DNA of 64,000 nucleotides, from positions 205,660 through 269,659 of the forward strand of contig NZ_JACYFT010000003.1 of the NCBI RefSeq assembly GCF_014837235.1, in the 5' to 3' direction. Shown here in pieces: positions 12,431-22,512 of the stretch. Position 1 is the stretch's first letter; every line of letters begins with the position of its first letter. The DNA is from Limnohabitans radicicola. Lineage in GTDB: Bacteria; Pseudomonadota; Gammaproteobacteria; Burkholderiales; Burkholderiaceae_C. The position numbers were made by a program, and so were the translations under genes. The notes under the pieces were generated by a model that was not told the DNA's origin, did not search any database, and saw nothing but the letters and a program-made list of their open reading frames with translations.

Positions 12431-13396
12431 TCAGTCCACCCTGGCGCCGCTGGCCTTGACCACGGGCTCGTAGCGGGCCAGTTCTTTTTTCATGAAGGCA
12501 CCGAACTGCTCCGGTGTGGTGGCCACGGGCTCCGCCATCAACTGGGCAAAGCGGGTTTTGGTTTCAGGGGCTTGCAAGGCGGTGGTGAACGCTTTGTTGA
12601 GGCGCTCCACCACCTCTTGCGGGGTGTGGACGGGTGCGACCAGTCCCCACCAGGTGTCGATCTCGAAGCCCTTGAGTGTTTCGGCCATGCTGGGCAACTC
12701 GGGCAGGGTGCTGCTGCGCTGCGCCGTGGTCACGGCCAGGGCCTTGAGCTTGCCCGACTTGATGTTGGCCGAAGCGGTGGCCAGGTTGTCGAAGTTGAAA
12801 TCCACCTGACCTGACAGCAGGGCCAGTTGTGCCGGGTTGCCGCCGTTGTAGGGGATGTGCACCGCAAAAATGCCTGCTGCTCGTTTGAACATTTCTCCGG
12901 CCAGATGGCCTGCGCTGCCGTTGCCACCCGAGCCAAAGTTCAGGCGTCCCGGGTTGGCCTTGGCATAGGCGATCAGATCGGACAGCGTGTGGATTTTCAG
13001 GCGCTGGGCCGTGTCGGCGTTCATCACCAGCACATTGGGCACACGCACCATCTGGGTGATGGGTGCAAAGTCCTTGCCCGCGTCATAGGGCATCTTGCTG
13101 AACAGCCAGGGGTTGATGGCGTGTGTGGCCACCGCCGCGATGCCCAGGGTGTAGCCATCGGCCGCGGACTTGGCCACCAGATCCACACCCAGGTTGCCGC
13201 CCGCGCCCGGCTTGTTCTCGATGATCACCGTGCCCAGGCTGTCCTTGACCCTTTCGGCCAGCACCCGCGCGGTCACATCGATCGGCCCACCCGCAGCGTA
13301 GGGCACCACGATGCGGATCGGCTTGCCTTGGGCCCAGGCCGGGGCGGCCATGAGGGCGGTGGCTGCACAAAAGAGGCGGCGGTGGATCTGGCGCAT
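12431..13396 (-). CDS. tripartite tricarboxylate transporter receptor (Bug/TctC family)
   Basis: Periplasmic solute receptor of the Bug family, 321 residues. A signal peptide (ending PAWAQ near residue 23) is followed by PIRIVVPYAAGGPIDVTAR, the family opening in which the first ligand loop lies, and by ENKPGAGGNLG and the carboxylate-binding region KANPGRLNFGSGGNGSAGH. No TctA/TctB membrane genes are nearby, so it is an orphan receptor. It lies 17 bases downstream of the ferredoxin-reductase gene and is probably co-transcribed with it. The ligand is unknown. Confidence 0.92.
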   Translation of the reverse strand: MRQIHRRLFCAATALMAAPAWAQGKPIRIVVPYAAGGPIDVTARVLAERVKDSLGTVIIENKPGAGGNLGVDLVAKSAADGYTLGIAAVATHAINPWLFSKMPYDAGKDFAPITQMVRVPNVLVMNADTAQRLKIHTLSDLIAYAKANPGRLNFGSGGNGSAGHLAGEMFKRAAGIFAVHIPYNGGNPAQLALLSGQVDFNFDNLATASANIKSGKLKALAVTTAQRSSTLPELPSMAETLKGFEIDTWWGLVAPVHTPQEVVERLNKAFTTALQAPETKTRFAQLMAEPVATTPEQFGAFMKKELARYEPVVKASGARVD

Positions 13397-13413
13397 GGGT
13401 GTCTCCCGAATGT

Positions 13414-14454
13414 TCAGGCTTTGGCCTTGTCGGCTTCGGAGGTGAACGAGTCCGCATAGAACTCTTCGGCGGGCAGACCGCCTTGGGCCACATACTCGCG
13501 CTGGGCAGATTCGATCACGATCGGCGCGCCGCAGGCATACACCTGGTGGCCCGACAGATCGGGGTGGTCCTGCAGCACGGCCTGGTGCACAAAGCCCGTG
13601 CGGCCGGTCCATTGGTCTTGCGCTTCGGCATTGGAGATCACCGGCACGTAGGTCAGGTTGGGCATGGCCTTGAGCTGAGCCTCGATCCAGTCCGCCATGT
13701 ACAGGTCAGATGGACGGCGGCCACCCCAGTACAGCGTGGCCGGGCGGGTGATGCCCTGGTGCTGCATGTGCTCGATCAGCGCCTTGATGGGCGCAAAACC
13801 GGTGCCCGAGGCCAGCAAGATGATCGGCTTGTCCGAGTCTTCGCGCAGAAAGAAACTGCCGTAAGGCCCCTCGGCCCGCAGGATGTCTTTCTCTTTCATG
13901 GTGGTGAACACCGGGTCGGTGAACTTGCCGCCGGGCATGTGGCGGATGTGCAGCTCCACCATGGGGGGTGCGACGTCCAGCGTGTGCGGTGCGTTGGCCA
14001 TGCTGTAGCTGCGGCGCGAACCATCGCGCAGCAGGAACTCGATGTACTGACCCGCCCGGAACTTCATCACGTCGTTGGCGGGCAGCTGCAGTTTCAGCAC
14101 GATCACATCGTGCGATTTCTTGTCGAGGCTGACCACCCGCACCGGCATTTTCTTGACGGGCAGGCCGCCTTCTTCGGTGACCTGGCGTGACTCGAGCACC
14201 ACATCGCTTTGGGCTGTGGCGCAACAGGTCAGTACCAGACCCTGGGCTTCTTCTTCGTCGCTCAGGGCTTTGGCCTGGTGCGGGCCATGCACCACAGTGC
14301 CCGATATCTTTTTGCATTTGCACGAACCGCAGGCGCCGTCCTTGCAACCATAGGGCAGGCCAATGCCCTGGCGGATGCCTGCGGCGAGCAGGGTTTCGGT
14401 GCCTTCGGCGGCAAAGCTGCGGCCACTGGGCTCAACGGTGATTTGGAAGCTCAT
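13414..14454 (-). CDS. 2Fe-2S ferredoxin-NAD(P)H flavin reductase (CDP-6-deoxy-glucoseen reductase-like)
   Basis: Electron-transfer protein with a plant-type ferredoxin domain followed by a ferredoxin-NADP reductase domain, 346 residues. The iron-sulfur ligands are visible as YGCKDGACGSCKC and a fourth cysteine in LTCCATAQ. The FAD motif RSYSMAN and the NAD(P)-binding LLASGTGFAPIKALIEH follow, with YWGGRRPSDLY and a C-terminal VYACGAP. This architecture is shared by AscD-type reductases and by reductase components of oxygenases. No sugar-biosynthesis or oxygenase gene lies nearby, so the partner is unknown. Confidence 0.88.
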   Translation of the reverse strand: MSFQITVEPSGRSFAAEGTETLLAAGIRQGIGLPYGCKDGACGSCKCKKISGTVVHGPHQAKALSDEEEAQGLVLTCCATAQSDVVLESRQVTEEGGLPVKKMPVRVVSLDKKSHDVIVLKLQLPANDVMKFRAGQYIEFLLRDGSRRSYSMANAPHTLDVAPPMVELHIRHMPGGKFTDPVFTTMKEKDILRAEGPYGSFFLREDSDKPIILLASGTGFAPIKALIEHMQHQGITRPATLYWGGRRPSDLYMADWIEAQLKAMPNLTYVPVISNAEAQDQWTGRTGFVHQAVLQDHPDLSGHQVYACGAPIVIESAQREYVAQGGLPAEEFYADSFTSEADKAKA

Positions 14455-14502
14455 GTTTTCGGTATCCTTGAGGGGTCTGTCCATAACCCGGAACCCCTGA
14501 TT

Positions 14503-15459
14503 TTGCCTTCAAACCAGACGCCCCTTGGGGCACTGCCTGCCCGATTCCGCCGCCAGCGTGTGCTGATTGTTGGTTGCGGCGATGTGGGCTTGCGCACGGC
14601 GGGTCAGTTGGGGGCCCCTCAAAGCCAGCGGGTGCGCTTGCTGGCGTTGACCTCTTCGCCCGAGCGTGTGCGCCTGCTGCGCGCTTGCGGCATGACCCCA
14701 TTGTTGGGCGATCTGGACGATCCGGCCAGCCTGCGCCGCCTGGCAGGCCTGGCCCAGCGGGTCGTGCACCTGGCACCGCCCCCCAGCGACAAGCGTGGCG
14801 ATTCGGAGCACGACCCCCGCACCCGTGCTTTGCTCCAGGCCTTGCGCCTGCGCGCTTTGCCGCAGGCCCTGGTCTATGGTTCCACCACGGGTGTGTACGG
14901 CGACTGCCAAGGGCAGCTGGTCAATGAAAACCGCACTGTGAATCCGCACACCCCCCGCGCTCAGCGCCGGGTCGATGCCGAGGGGCTGGTGCGGTTCTTT
15001 GGTCGCAGCGGCGTGCGCAGCAGCATCCTGCGCATCCCCGGCATCTATGCCCAAGACCGCGAAGGCGGCACGCCACGCGAGCGCCTGCTCAAGAAAACCC
15101 CGGTGCTGTTGGCCCAGGACGACGTCTACACCAACCACATCCACGCCAACGATCTGGCCCGTGCTTGTGCTGCCGCCTTGTGGCGCGGCAAGCCCCAGCG
15201 CGTGGTCAACGTGTGCGACGACACCGACCTGAAGATGGGCGACTATTTCGATCTGGCCGCTGACCTCATGGGCCTGTCCCGGCCCCCACGCATTGCGCGC
15301 AGCACGGCCAACGAATCTTTGCCCCTGATGCTGCTGAGCTTCATGAAAGAGTCGCGCCGCCTGGACAACACGCGCATGAAAAAAGAGCTGCGCCTGCAAC
15401 TGCAGGTGCCGCATGTTCGCCAGGGTCTCAGCCCGCAACCAGGCCTGTTTGGGTCTTGA
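14503..15459 (+). CDS. NAD(P)-dependent epimerase/dehydratase-like SDR
   Basis: Extended short-chain dehydrogenase/reductase with a Rossmann fold (RVLIVGCGDVGLRTAGQL near residue 16) and a conserved VYGSTTGVYGD segment where the catalytic Tyr would lie. The mature part is about 310 residues and resembles the YeeZ group of uncharacterised epimerase-like proteins. No ATG is available in frame near the fold; a TTG at 14503 just after the preceding divergent promoter region is the best start, and this is uncertain. It overlaps nothing and is followed after two bases by the Hsp15-like gene, so the two are likely one operon. Confidence 0.8.
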   Translation: MPSNQTPLGALPARFRRQRVLIVGCGDVGLRTAGQLGAPQSQRVRLLALTSSPERVRLLRACGMTPLLGDLDDPASLRRLAGLAQRVVHLAPPPSDKRGDSEHDPRTRALLQALRLRALPQALVYGSTTGVYGDCQGQLVNENRTVNPHTPRAQRRVDAEGLVRFFGRSGVRSSILRIPGIYAQDREGGTPRERLLKKTPVLLAQDDVYTNHIHANDLARACAAALWRGKPQRVVNVCDDTDLKMGDYFDLAADLMGLSRPPRIARSTANESLPLMLLSFMKESRRLDNTRMKKELRLQLQVPHVRQGLSPQPGLFGS

Positions 15460-15461
15460 AC

Positions 15462-15863
<402 letters not shown>

Positions 15864-15886
15864 ACTTGGTTGGATTGGCCAAGAAA

Positions 15887-15918
15887 AAAGCCGCAAGTTC
15901 AAGGAACTTGCGGCTTTT
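15887..15918. terminator. bidirectional terminator between hslR and tRNA-Leu
   Basis: Long perfect stem AAAAGCCGCAAGTTC / GAACTTGCGGCTTTT around AAG. In the minus direction it is followed by six T (for the tRNA), in the plus direction by four T (for hslR). Confidence 0.85.
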
Positions 15919-15922
15919 GTCG

Positions 15923-16007
15923 TGGTGCCCGGGGCCGGAATCGAACCGGCACGCCTTGCGGCGGGGGATTTTGAGTCCCCTGCGTCTACCAATTTCACCA
16001 CCCGGGC
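15923..16007 (-). tRNA. tRNA-Leu (anticodon CAA)
   Basis: 85-nucleotide type II tRNA on the minus strand with acceptor arms GCCCGGG / CCCGGGC, an encoded CCA end (15923-15925), the T-loop GGTTCGATTCC, a long variable arm and the anticodon loop CTCAAAA, which places CAA at 15971-15973. It reads UUG leucine codons. A terminator lies immediately downstream. Confidence 0.95.
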
Positions 16008-16135
16008 GGGTATGCGAAGAGCGCAATTATTGCACATTTCCAATTGATTTCGAGGCTCAAGGGCTCACCCTTCTGAACCGTGCAGCGTTTGGGCAGATGC
16101 TAAAGTGCCACACACCCCTCTGTTGAAAGGCCGCC

Positions 16136-16627
16136 ATGTCACACGACGACGCACACAACCCCAACCACACCGACTGGAAGCACGATGGCGTGCGCGTTGT
16201 CAGGGGCGATCAATTGGATGGCAATGTGCCTTCGACCCCCGGCATGGATCGCAAGGCGGCCATCACGTTTGCACGCGTGGGTGCGCAAAAACTGTGGGCA
16301 GGCACGGTGCACATCCACCCCAACGCCAAAACCGGTGCGCACCACCATGGGCCGCTCGAGAGCGTGATTTATGTCGTCAAAGGGCGTGCGCGCATGCGCT
16401 GGGGGGATGCGCTGGAATTCACCGCCGAAGCCGGGCCGGGGGACTTCATCTATGTGCCTCCCTTTGTGCCGCACCAAGAAATCAATGCCAGCGAAGATGA
16501 AACGCTGGAATGCGTGCTGTGCCGCAGCGACGGCCAGGCCGTTGCGGTGAACATGGACATTGAGCCCGTGGAGAAACCCGAGACCGTTTTGTGGATCGAT
16601 CCCACCCACCCGCAAGGCGGGGTTTGA
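16136..16627 (+). CDS. cupin-domain protein
   Basis: 163-residue single-domain cupin. The metal-site motif HPNAKTGAHHHGPLE at about residues 61-75 supplies the usual two histidines and a glutamate, and the second motif PGDFIYVPPFVPHQEIN at about 101-117 supplies the last histidine. No signal peptide. It stands alone between tRNA-Leu and cysM, so its substrate cannot be inferred. Confidence 0.85.
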   Translation: MSHDDAHNPNHTDWKHDGVRVVRGDQLDGNVPSTPGMDRKAAITFARVGAQKLWAGTVHIHPNAKTGAHHHGPLESVIYVVKGRARMRWGDALEFTAEAGPGDFIYVPPFVPHQEINASEDETLECVLCRSDGQAVAVNMDIEPVEKPETVLWIDPTHPQGGV

Positions 16628-16687
16628 GCCACCGCCGATCAAGGCGTTTCCGAAGTGCTGTGCTGTGACTTATGGCACAGTACGGGC

Positions 16688-17590
16688 ATGAATTACCCGA
16701 CCATTGAAGACGCGATTGGCAAGACACCTTTGGTGGCCTTGCAACGCTTGAGCGCCGCAGACAACCAGGCCCGTGGCAACGTGATTTTGGGCAAGCTCGA
16801 AGGCAACAACCCTGCGGGTTCGGTCAAGGACCGCCCGGCCCTGTCGATGATCCGCCGGGCCGAAGAGCGCGGCGAAATCCAACCAGGCGACACCCTGATC
16901 GAAGCCACCTCGGGCAACACCGGCATTGCGCTGGCCATGGCGGCAGCCATCAAGGGTTACCGCATGATTTTGATCATGCCCGAGGACCTGTCGATCGAGC
17001 GTGCCCAGACCATGAAAGCGTTTGGCGCAGAGTTGATCTTGACCCCCAAAAGCGGCGGCATGGAATACGCCCGCGACCTGGCTGACAGCATGGCCGCGCA
17101 AGGCAAGGGCCGCATCCTCGACCAGTTTGCCAACCCCGACAACCCACGCATCCACTACGAAACCACCGGCCCCGAAATCTGGGAGCAGACCGGCGGCCAA
17201 ATCACCCACTTTGTGAGCGCCATGGGCACCACGGGCACCATCACCGGTGTGTCGCGTTTCCTGAAGGAAAAGAACCCAGCCATCCGCATCATCGGCGCGC
17301 AGCCCAGCGAGGGCTCGCGCATTCCGGGCATCCGCAAATGGCCCGAGGAATACCTGCCCAAGATTTATGACCCGAGCGGTGTGGATGAGCTGGTGTATGT
17401 GAGCCAGGGCGATGCCGAAGAAACCTGCCGTGAGCTGGCGCGCACCGAAGGCATTTTTGCGGGCATCTCGGCCGCAGGTGCATGCTGGGTCGCGCAGGAG
17501 ATTGCGAAAACGGTGCAAAACGCGACCATCGTGTTCATCGTGTGCGATCGTGGTGATCGCTACTTGTCCACAGGCGTGTTCCCCGCCTGA
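16688..17590 (+). CDS. cysM: cysteine synthase B (O-acetylserine sulfhydrylase)
   Basis: PLP enzyme that makes cysteine from O-acetylserine and sulfide or thiosulfate. In 300 residues the PLP lysine lies in GSVKDRPA (Lys47), the substrate loop is EATSGNTGIA (72-81), and the phosphate cup is in SAMGTTGTITG. The short length and KDRPA rather than KDRIG point to CysM, not CysK. The ATG at 16688 starts the family N-terminus IEDAIGKTPLV; upstream in-frame residues are not conserved. Confidence 0.94.
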   Translation: MNYPTIEDAIGKTPLVALQRLSAADNQARGNVILGKLEGNNPAGSVKDRPALSMIRRAEERGEIQPGDTLIEATSGNTGIALAMAAAIKGYRMILIMPEDLSIERAQTMKAFGAELILTPKSGGMEYARDLADSMAAQGKGRILDQFANPDNPRIHYETTGPEIWEQTGGQITHFVSAMGTTGTITGVSRFLKEKNPAIRIIGAQPSEGSRIPGIRKWPEEYLPKIYDPSGVDELVYVSQGDAEETCRELARTEGIFAGISAAGACWVAQEIAKTVQNATIVFIVCDRGDRYLSTGVFPA

Positions 17591-17604
17591 ACCCAGGATG
17601 CCCC

Positions 17605-18156
17605 ATGGCTGAATTCCGTTTTTGCCCGCAATGTGCCACCCCGCTGGCCTGGTTGACCCAGCTCGAAGACGGTGGCGAGGTCATGCGCCTGCGCTGCACC
17701 GCTTGCGACTTCACCCACTGGAACAACCCCACGCCCGTGCTGGCGGGCATTGTGCAGGTGGGGGACCAGATTTTGTTGGCCCGCAATGCGGCCTGGCCGG
17801 GGCGGCGCTTTGCGCTCATCACAGGCTTCATGGAGGCGGGTGAGACCCCCGAAGACGGTATTCGGCGTGAGATTGCCGAAGAAACCAATCTGACGGTGAC
17901 CGAGCTGAAGCTCGTGGGTGTGTACGATTTCCAGCGCATGAACCAGGTCATCATCGCGTACCACGCGGTGGCGCACGGCGAGGTGCGCCTCTCGCCCGAG
18001 CTGGCCGAGTACAAGATGTTTGACCTCCAAGACCTGATCTGCTGGCCTGCCGGTACGGGCTATGCCTTGGGCGACTGGCTCAAGACCCAGGGCATCGAGC
18101 CCACCTTCATGAGCTGGGCCGACCGCGAGGCGCAAAGCCAGGAGTCTTCATCGTGA
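17605..18156 (+). CDS. Nudix hydrolase with N-terminal zinc ribbon
   Basis: 183-residue hydrolase of nucleoside-diphosphate-linked compounds. An N-terminal zinc ribbon is formed by CPQC (8-11) and CTAC (about 33-36). The Nudix box is GFMEAGETPEDGIRREIAEE, complete with the REXXEE core. The NudC motif SQPWPFP is absent, so NADH pyrophosphatase is not supported and the substrate is open. The start lies 14 bases after cysM and its stop overlaps the GTG of the TusA-like gene. Confidence 0.88.
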   Translation: MAEFRFCPQCATPLAWLTQLEDGGEVMRLRCTACDFTHWNNPTPVLAGIVQVGDQILLARNAAWPGRRFALITGFMEAGETPEDGIRREIAEETNLTVTELKLVGVYDFQRMNQVIIAYHAVAHGEVRLSPELAEYKMFDLQDLICWPAGTGYALGDWLKTQGIEPTFMSWADREAQSQESSS

Positions 18157-18383
18157 TTCAGGCCGACAAGGAAATCGACACCAGCGGTCTGAACTGCCCG
18201 CTGCCCATCCTCAAGGCCAAAAAAGCACTGACCGACATGCAAACAGGTCAGGTGCTCAAGGTGATCGCGACCGACCCCGGCGCGTGGCGCGATTTCGAGG
18301 CCTTTGCCAAGCAGACGGGCAACGAGCTGGTGTTTCAGGAAAAGACCGACACGAACTTTGTGTTCGGGCTCAAACGGCGTTGA
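18153..18383 (+). CDS. TusA-family sulfurtransferase
   Basis: 76-residue protein with the TusA signature CPLPILKAKKAL, in which Cys is the persulfide carrier, and a C-terminal beta strand FVFGLKR. TusA homologues relay sulfur for tRNA thiolation, molybdenum cofactor or other sulfur transfers. The GTG start at 18153 overlaps the Nudix stop (GTGA), and cysM lies just upstream, so a cysM-nudix-tusA sulfur unit is likely. No tusBCD genes are nearby. Confidence 0.88.
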   Translation: MIQADKEIDTSGLNCPLPILKAKKALTDMQTGQVLKVIATDPGAWRDFEAFAKQTGNELVFQEKTDTNFVFGLKRR

Positions 18384-18404
18384 CTTGATCGATCTGAGGG
18401 CGAG

Positions 18405-18446
18405 GCTCCCACAAGCTGTTGGCAGATGATGCTACTTTGTGGGAGC
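18405..18446. repeat. REP-like inverted repeat after the TusA gene
   Basis: GCTCCCACAA (18405-18414) is repeated in inverse as TTGTGGGAGC (18437-18446) around 22 bases, followed by the G/C-rich tail GGTGCCCCCGCCG. The GTGGGAGCGG word resembles repetitive extragenic palindromes of gammaproteobacteria. It lies between the convergent TusA and galU genes and has no T run, so it is a weak terminator candidate. Confidence 0.6.
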
Positions 18447-18473
18447 GGTGCCCCCGCCGCAATGGGCCTCTGC

Positions 18474-19355
18474 TCAGAGGCTCAGACCTTTGAGGTACTG
18501 GCGGAACGCATGCCCCACCTGAGGGTGCTGCAGGGCCAGCTCCACCGTGGCTTCCAGAAAACCTTCCTTGCTGCCGCAGTCGTAGCGCTTGCCTTCGTAC
18601 TGGAAGGCATAGACCGCCTCGCGCTGCATCAGGCGTGCAATCGCATCGGTCAGCTGGATCTCGCCACCCACGCCCGTGGGCTGGTTGCGGATCTCGTCAA
18701 AAATGCCAGGCGTCAGGATGTAGCGGCCCGCCACGCCCATCCGTGAAGGCGCTTTGTCGGGGCTGGGTTTTTCAACGATCTGCTCGACGCGGATCAGCTG
18801 GCGGCCCGCCGATTCCCCGGCGACGATGCCGTAGCGTTTGACCTGGTCCAGCGGCACTTCCTGCACGGCTAGGATCGAGCGGCCTTGCTGCTGGTGCGCA
18901 CTGACCATTTGCTTGAGCACCGAGGGCCCACCGGCTTGGCCCACCATCAGGTCGTCGGCCAGCAGCACCGCAAAAGGCTCGTTGCCCACCAGTGGCTCGG
19001 CGCACAGCACCGCGTGGCCCAGGCCCAGCATGCGGTTTTGCCGCACATAGGCGCAGACCATGTCGTCGGGCTGCACCGAACGCACCAGCGCCAGCAGCTC
19101 GTCCTTGTGTGCCGCTTCCAGTTCGTTTTCCAGCTCGTAGGCGGTGTCGAAGTGGTCTTCGATGGCGCGCTTGCTGCGGCCAGTGACAAAGATCATGTGC
19201 CGCACGCCTGCCGCATAGGCTTCTTCGACCGCGTACTGGATCAGCGGCTTGTCCACCACGGGCAGCATCTCTTTGGGTGCGGCCTTGGTGGCGGGCAAAA
19301 AGCGCGTGCCCAGACCGGCGACAGGAAAGACGGCTTTGCGGATGGCTTGGGTCAT
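18474..19355 (-). CDS. galU: UTP-glucose-1-phosphate uridylyltransferase
   Basis: Makes UDP-glucose for cell-surface polysaccharides. The 293-residue protein has the nucleotide-binding start [17 protein letters not shown] at about 8-24, [20 protein letters not shown], the [10 protein letters not shown] loop and the uridine-side [10 protein letters not shown] segment. Length is typical. It is 32 bases downstream of valS on the same strand, so the two may share a transcript. Confidence 0.95.
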   Translation of the reverse strand: MTQAIRKAVFPVAGLGTRFLPATKAAPKEMLPVVDKPLIQYAVEEAYAAGVRHMIFVTGRSKRAIEDHFDTAYELENELEAAHKDELLALVRSVQPDDMVCAYVRQNRMLGLGHAVLCAEPLVGNEPFAVLLADDLMVGQAGGPSVLKQMVSAHQQQGRSILAVQEVPLDQVKRYGIVAGESAGRQLIRVEQIVEKPSPDKAPSRMGVAGRYILTPGIFDEIRNQPTGVGGEIQLTDAIARLMQREAVYAFQYEGKRYDCGSKEGFLEATVELALQHPQVGHAFRQYLKGLSL

Positions 19356-19387
19356 GACGGGTCCTTGTGGATGTGCTGGGTGAATGT

Positions 19388-22375
19388 TCAGCCCAGACGC
19401 TGAAGCTGCTCTTTCACCTTGGTCAGCGTCGCGGTGAAGTCGGCCACGCGTTTCTTTTCCTGCTCGATCACGGCAGGCGGTGCTTTGGCCACAAAGGCCT
19501 CATTGCCCAGCTTGCCGTTGGCTTTGGCGATTTCGGTCTCCAGGCGCGTGACTTCCTTCGCCAGTCGCACCTTTTCAGCGGCCACGTCCACTTCCATGAA
19601 CAGGCACAGGCGTGCTTCACCCACCACGGCCACAGGCGCGGCCTGGGCCGCGGCGACCCATTCGGCTTCGTTGTCAAAGACCTTGACCTCACTCAGCTTG
19701 GCCAGCGCTTGCAGTACAGGCGCAGCAGCCTGCATGAAGGCGGTGTCGCCCAGCACGTACATCGGCATGCGGGTGGCGGGCGAGACGTTCATCTCGCCGC
19801 GCAGATTGCGGCAAGCGTCCACCAAGGTTTTGAGTTTGGCGACATGCGCTTCGGCCGCTACGTCGATGCGCTCGGGCTGGCTCACGGGGTAGGCCGCGAT
19901 GCTGACCGACTCGCCCGGACGGCCTGCGACCACCGACACCTTTTGCCAGAGCTCTTCGGTGATGAAGGGGATGATCGGGTGCGCCAAACGCATGATGGTT
20001 TCGAGCGTGCGGATCAGGGTGCGGCGTGTGGCGCGTTTTTCAGCGTCGGTGCCGGTGTTGATCTGCACCTTGGCGATTTCGAGGTACCAATCGCAGAACT
20101 CGTTCCACACGAAGTCGTAGATCGTGTTGGCCACGTTGTCGAGGCGGTACTCGGCAAAGCCTTTGGCCACATCGGCTTCCACGCGTTGCAAGTGTGAGCT
20201 GATCCAGCGGTCGGCCTGGCTGAAGGACATGTAGCCGTGGGCTGGGCCGCCTACAGCGCATTCTTCTTTGGTGTGCTCTTTGAGGCCGCAGTCTTGGCCT
20301 TCGCAGTTCATGAGTACAAAGCGAGTGGCGTTCCACAGCTTGTTGCAGAAGTTGCGGTAGCCCTCGCAGCGCTTGCTGTCAAAGTTGATGCTGCGGCCCA
20401 ATGACGCGAGCGCCGCGAAGGTGAAGCGCAGTGCGTCCGCACCATAGGCCGGAATGCCTTCGGGGAATTCCTTTTCGGTTTGCTTGCGCACCTTGGGCGC
20501 GGTCTCGGGCTTGCGCAAACCTTGGGTGCGTTTTTCGAGCAGGGGTTCGAGCGTGATGCCGTCGATCAGGTCCACCGGGTCGAGCACGTTGCCCTCGGAC
20601 TTGCTCATCTTCTTGCCTTGGGCGTCGAGCACCAGGCCGTGGATGTAGACGTGTTTGAAAGGCACTTTGCCAGTGAAGTGCGTGGTCATCATGATCATCC
20701 GGGCGACCCAGAAGAAGATGATGTCGTAGCCGGTGACCAGCACGCTGCTGGGGAGGTAGAGGTCGTAGTCTGTTCCGCTGGCGGCAGTGGCACCGCCGGT
20801 CGTGCTCATACTCGCTGCGCTCGCCAAATCGCCCGATCCGGCGGCACCACTGCCGCCAGCTGCGTTGTCGCTGCTCCAACCCAGTGTGCTGAAAGGCACC
20901 AGAGCGCTGGAATACCAGGTGTCCAGCACGTCTTCGTCGCGCTTGAGTGTTTTTCCTGGGGCTTTGGCCTGCGCCTCGGCTTCGTTGCGGGCCACGTACA
21001 CATTGCCGTCTTCGTCATACCAGGCCGGGATCTGGTGGCCCCACCACAGCTGGCGCGAGATGCACCAGTCCTGGATGTTGTTCATCCACTGGTTGTAGGT
21101 GTTCACCCAGTTCTCGGGCACAAAGCTCACTTGGCCTGACTGCACGGCGTCGATGGCTTTTTGCGCAATGCTCTTGCCTGTGGCATCGCCTTTGCCCACC
21201 TGGTTCATGGCGACGAACCATTGGTCGGTCAGCATGGGCTCGATCACCTGGCCTGTGCGGGCGCAGCGGGGCACCATGAGTTTGTGCTTCTTCACTTCGA
21301 CCAAATGGCCTGCGGCTTCGAGGTCGGCGACCACGGCCTTGCGGGCCACGAAGCGGTCGAGGCCACGGTATTTCTCGGGCGCGTTGTTGTTGATGGTCGC
21401 GTCCAGGTTCAGCACGCAGATCATCTCCAGCTTGTGGCGCTGGCCGACTTGGTAGTCGTTGGTGTCGTGTGCAGGGGTGACCTTGACCACACCTGTGCCG
21501 AAGGCCTTGTCCACGTACTCGTCGGCAATCACGGGGATGGTGCGGCCGCACAGCGGCAGGTTGACCTGTTGGCCAATCAGGTGTTGGTAGCGCTCGTCTT
21601 CGGGGTGCACCATCACGGCCACGTCGCCCAGCAAGGTTTCGGGGCGGGTGGTGGCGACGGTCAATGAACCACTGCCATCGGCCAAGTCGTAGCGGATGTG
21701 CCACATCGAGCCGTCTTCTTCCTCGCTCTCGACTTCGAGGTCAGACACCGCGCTCATCAGCACCGGGTCCCAGTTGACCAGGCGCTTACCGCGGTAGATC
21801 AGGCCTTGCTCATACAGCTGCACAAAGGTTTCGGTCACGGTTTTGGACAGCTTGGGGTCCATCGTGAAGTATTCGCGGCTCCAGTCCACGCTGTCGCCCA
21901 TGCGGCGCATTTGGCTGGTGATGGTGCTGCCGGACTCTTCTTTCCACTCCCAGACCTTGCTCACAAAGTTTTTGCGCGCTTCGGCGGGTGTGGGGCCCAT
22001 GTCGTGGCGGCTGATCCCTTTGGCCTGCAGTTGGCGCTCCACCACGATTTGTGTGGCGATGCCCGCGTGGTCGGTGCCCGGAATCCAGGCGGTGTTGTGG
22101 CCCAGCATGCGGTGGTAGCGGGTCAACGAGTCCATGATGGTCTGGTTGAACGCGTGGCCCATGTGCAGGGTGCCCGTCACGTTGGGCGGTGGCAGCTGGA
22201 TGGCGAATGCGGGTGCGCCGTCTTTGGGCGCTTGCGTGCCCCGGAAACCGGCTACGCCGTAGCCACGTTTTTCCCATTCGGGGCCCCAATGGGCTTCCAG
22301 GGCTGCGGGCTCGAACGATTTGGACAGGCTTTCAAGGCCGGGCTGTTGGACCGGGGTAGCGGGTGCGTTGCTCAT
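19388..22375 (-). CDS. valS: valine-tRNA ligase
   Basis: Class I aminoacyl-tRNA synthetase, 995 residues. The HIGH motif appears as [16 protein letters not shown] near residue 53, the editing CP1 domain follows ([13 protein letters not shown]), the KMSKS motif is [10 protein letters not shown], and a C-terminal coiled coil ([20 protein letters not shown]) ends the protein. Between FSTLGW and [16 protein letters not shown] the protein has about 40 residues where the family has about ten. The excess is low-complexity Ala/Gly/Ser/Thr and is encoded by the 84-bp palindromic element at 20777-20860. Confidence 0.96.
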   Translation of the reverse strand: MSNAPATPVQQPGLESLSKSFEPAALEAHWGPEWEKRGYGVAGFRGTQAPKDGAPAFAIQLPPPNVTGTLHMGHAFNQTIMDSLTRYHRMLGHNTAWIPGTDHAGIATQIVVERQLQAKGISRHDMGPTPAEARKNFVSKVWEWKEESGSTITSQMRRMGDSVDWSREYFTMDPKLSKTVTETFVQLYEQGLIYRGKRLVNWDPVLMSAVSDLEVESEEEDGSMWHIRYDLADGSGSLTVATTRPETLLGDVAVMVHPEDERYQHLIGQQVNLPLCGRTIPVIADEYVDKAFGTGVVKVTPAHDTNDYQVGQRHKLEMICVLNLDATINNNAPEKYRGLDRFVARKAVVADLEAAGHLVEVKKHKLMVPRCARTGQVIEPMLTDQWFVAMNQVGKGDATGKSIAQKAIDAVQSGQVSFVPENWVNTYNQWMNNIQDWCISRQLWWGHQIPAWYDEDGNVYVARNEAEAQAKAPGKTLKRDEDVLDTWYSSALVPFSTLGWSSDNAAGGSGAAGSGDLASAASMSTTGGATAASGTDYDLYLPSSVLVTGYDIIFFWVARMIMMTTHFTGKVPFKHVYIHGLVLDAQGKKMSKSEGNVLDPVDLIDGITLEPLLEKRTQGLRKPETAPKVRKQTEKEFPEGIPAYGADALRFTFAALASLGRSINFDSKRCEGYRNFCNKLWNATRFVLMNCEGQDCGLKEHTKEECAVGGPAHGYMSFSQADRWISSHLQRVEADVAKGFAEYRLDNVANTIYDFVWNEFCDWYLEIAKVQINTGTDAEKRATRRTLIRTLETIMRLAHPIIPFITEELWQKVSVVAGRPGESVSIAAYPVSQPERIDVAAEAHVAKLKTLVDACRNLRGEMNVSPATRMPMYVLGDTAFMQAAAPVLQALAKLSEVKVFDNEAEWVAAAQAAPVAVVGEARLCLFMEVDVAAEKVRLAKEVTRLETEIAKANGKLGNEAFVAKAPPAVIEQEKKRVADFTATLTKVKEQLQRLG
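20777..20860 (-). repeat. palindromic element inserted in frame in valS
   Basis: Two 23-base arms, 20777-20799 and 20838-20860, are inverted copies of each other with two adjacent mismatches, around a 38-base centre. Total length is 84 bases, exactly 28 codons, coding for residues 506-533. The translation is Ala/Gly/Ser/Thr-rich and sits in a surface loop of ValRS just after the editing domain where homologues have no such segment. It looks like an inserted palindrome (REP or RPE-like) that the host keeps as protein. Confidence 0.8.
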
Positions 22376-22512
22376 GGGGGTCTTTGGAAATGGAGGCCGC
22401 TTCTGTGAAGAAGCATGGGGCCGACACAGGTCGGAACCCTTAGATTTTAACTTTTTGGCCTCGTATTCCGTCGCCGAGCCCCGCGCTGTTTAGCCCATTT
22501 GGCCCCAAAAAC

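Noticed and set aside
16008-16060. Promoter of tRNA-Leu
   Set aside because: Only weak AATAAT and TCGAAA boxes were found; not strong enough to annotate.
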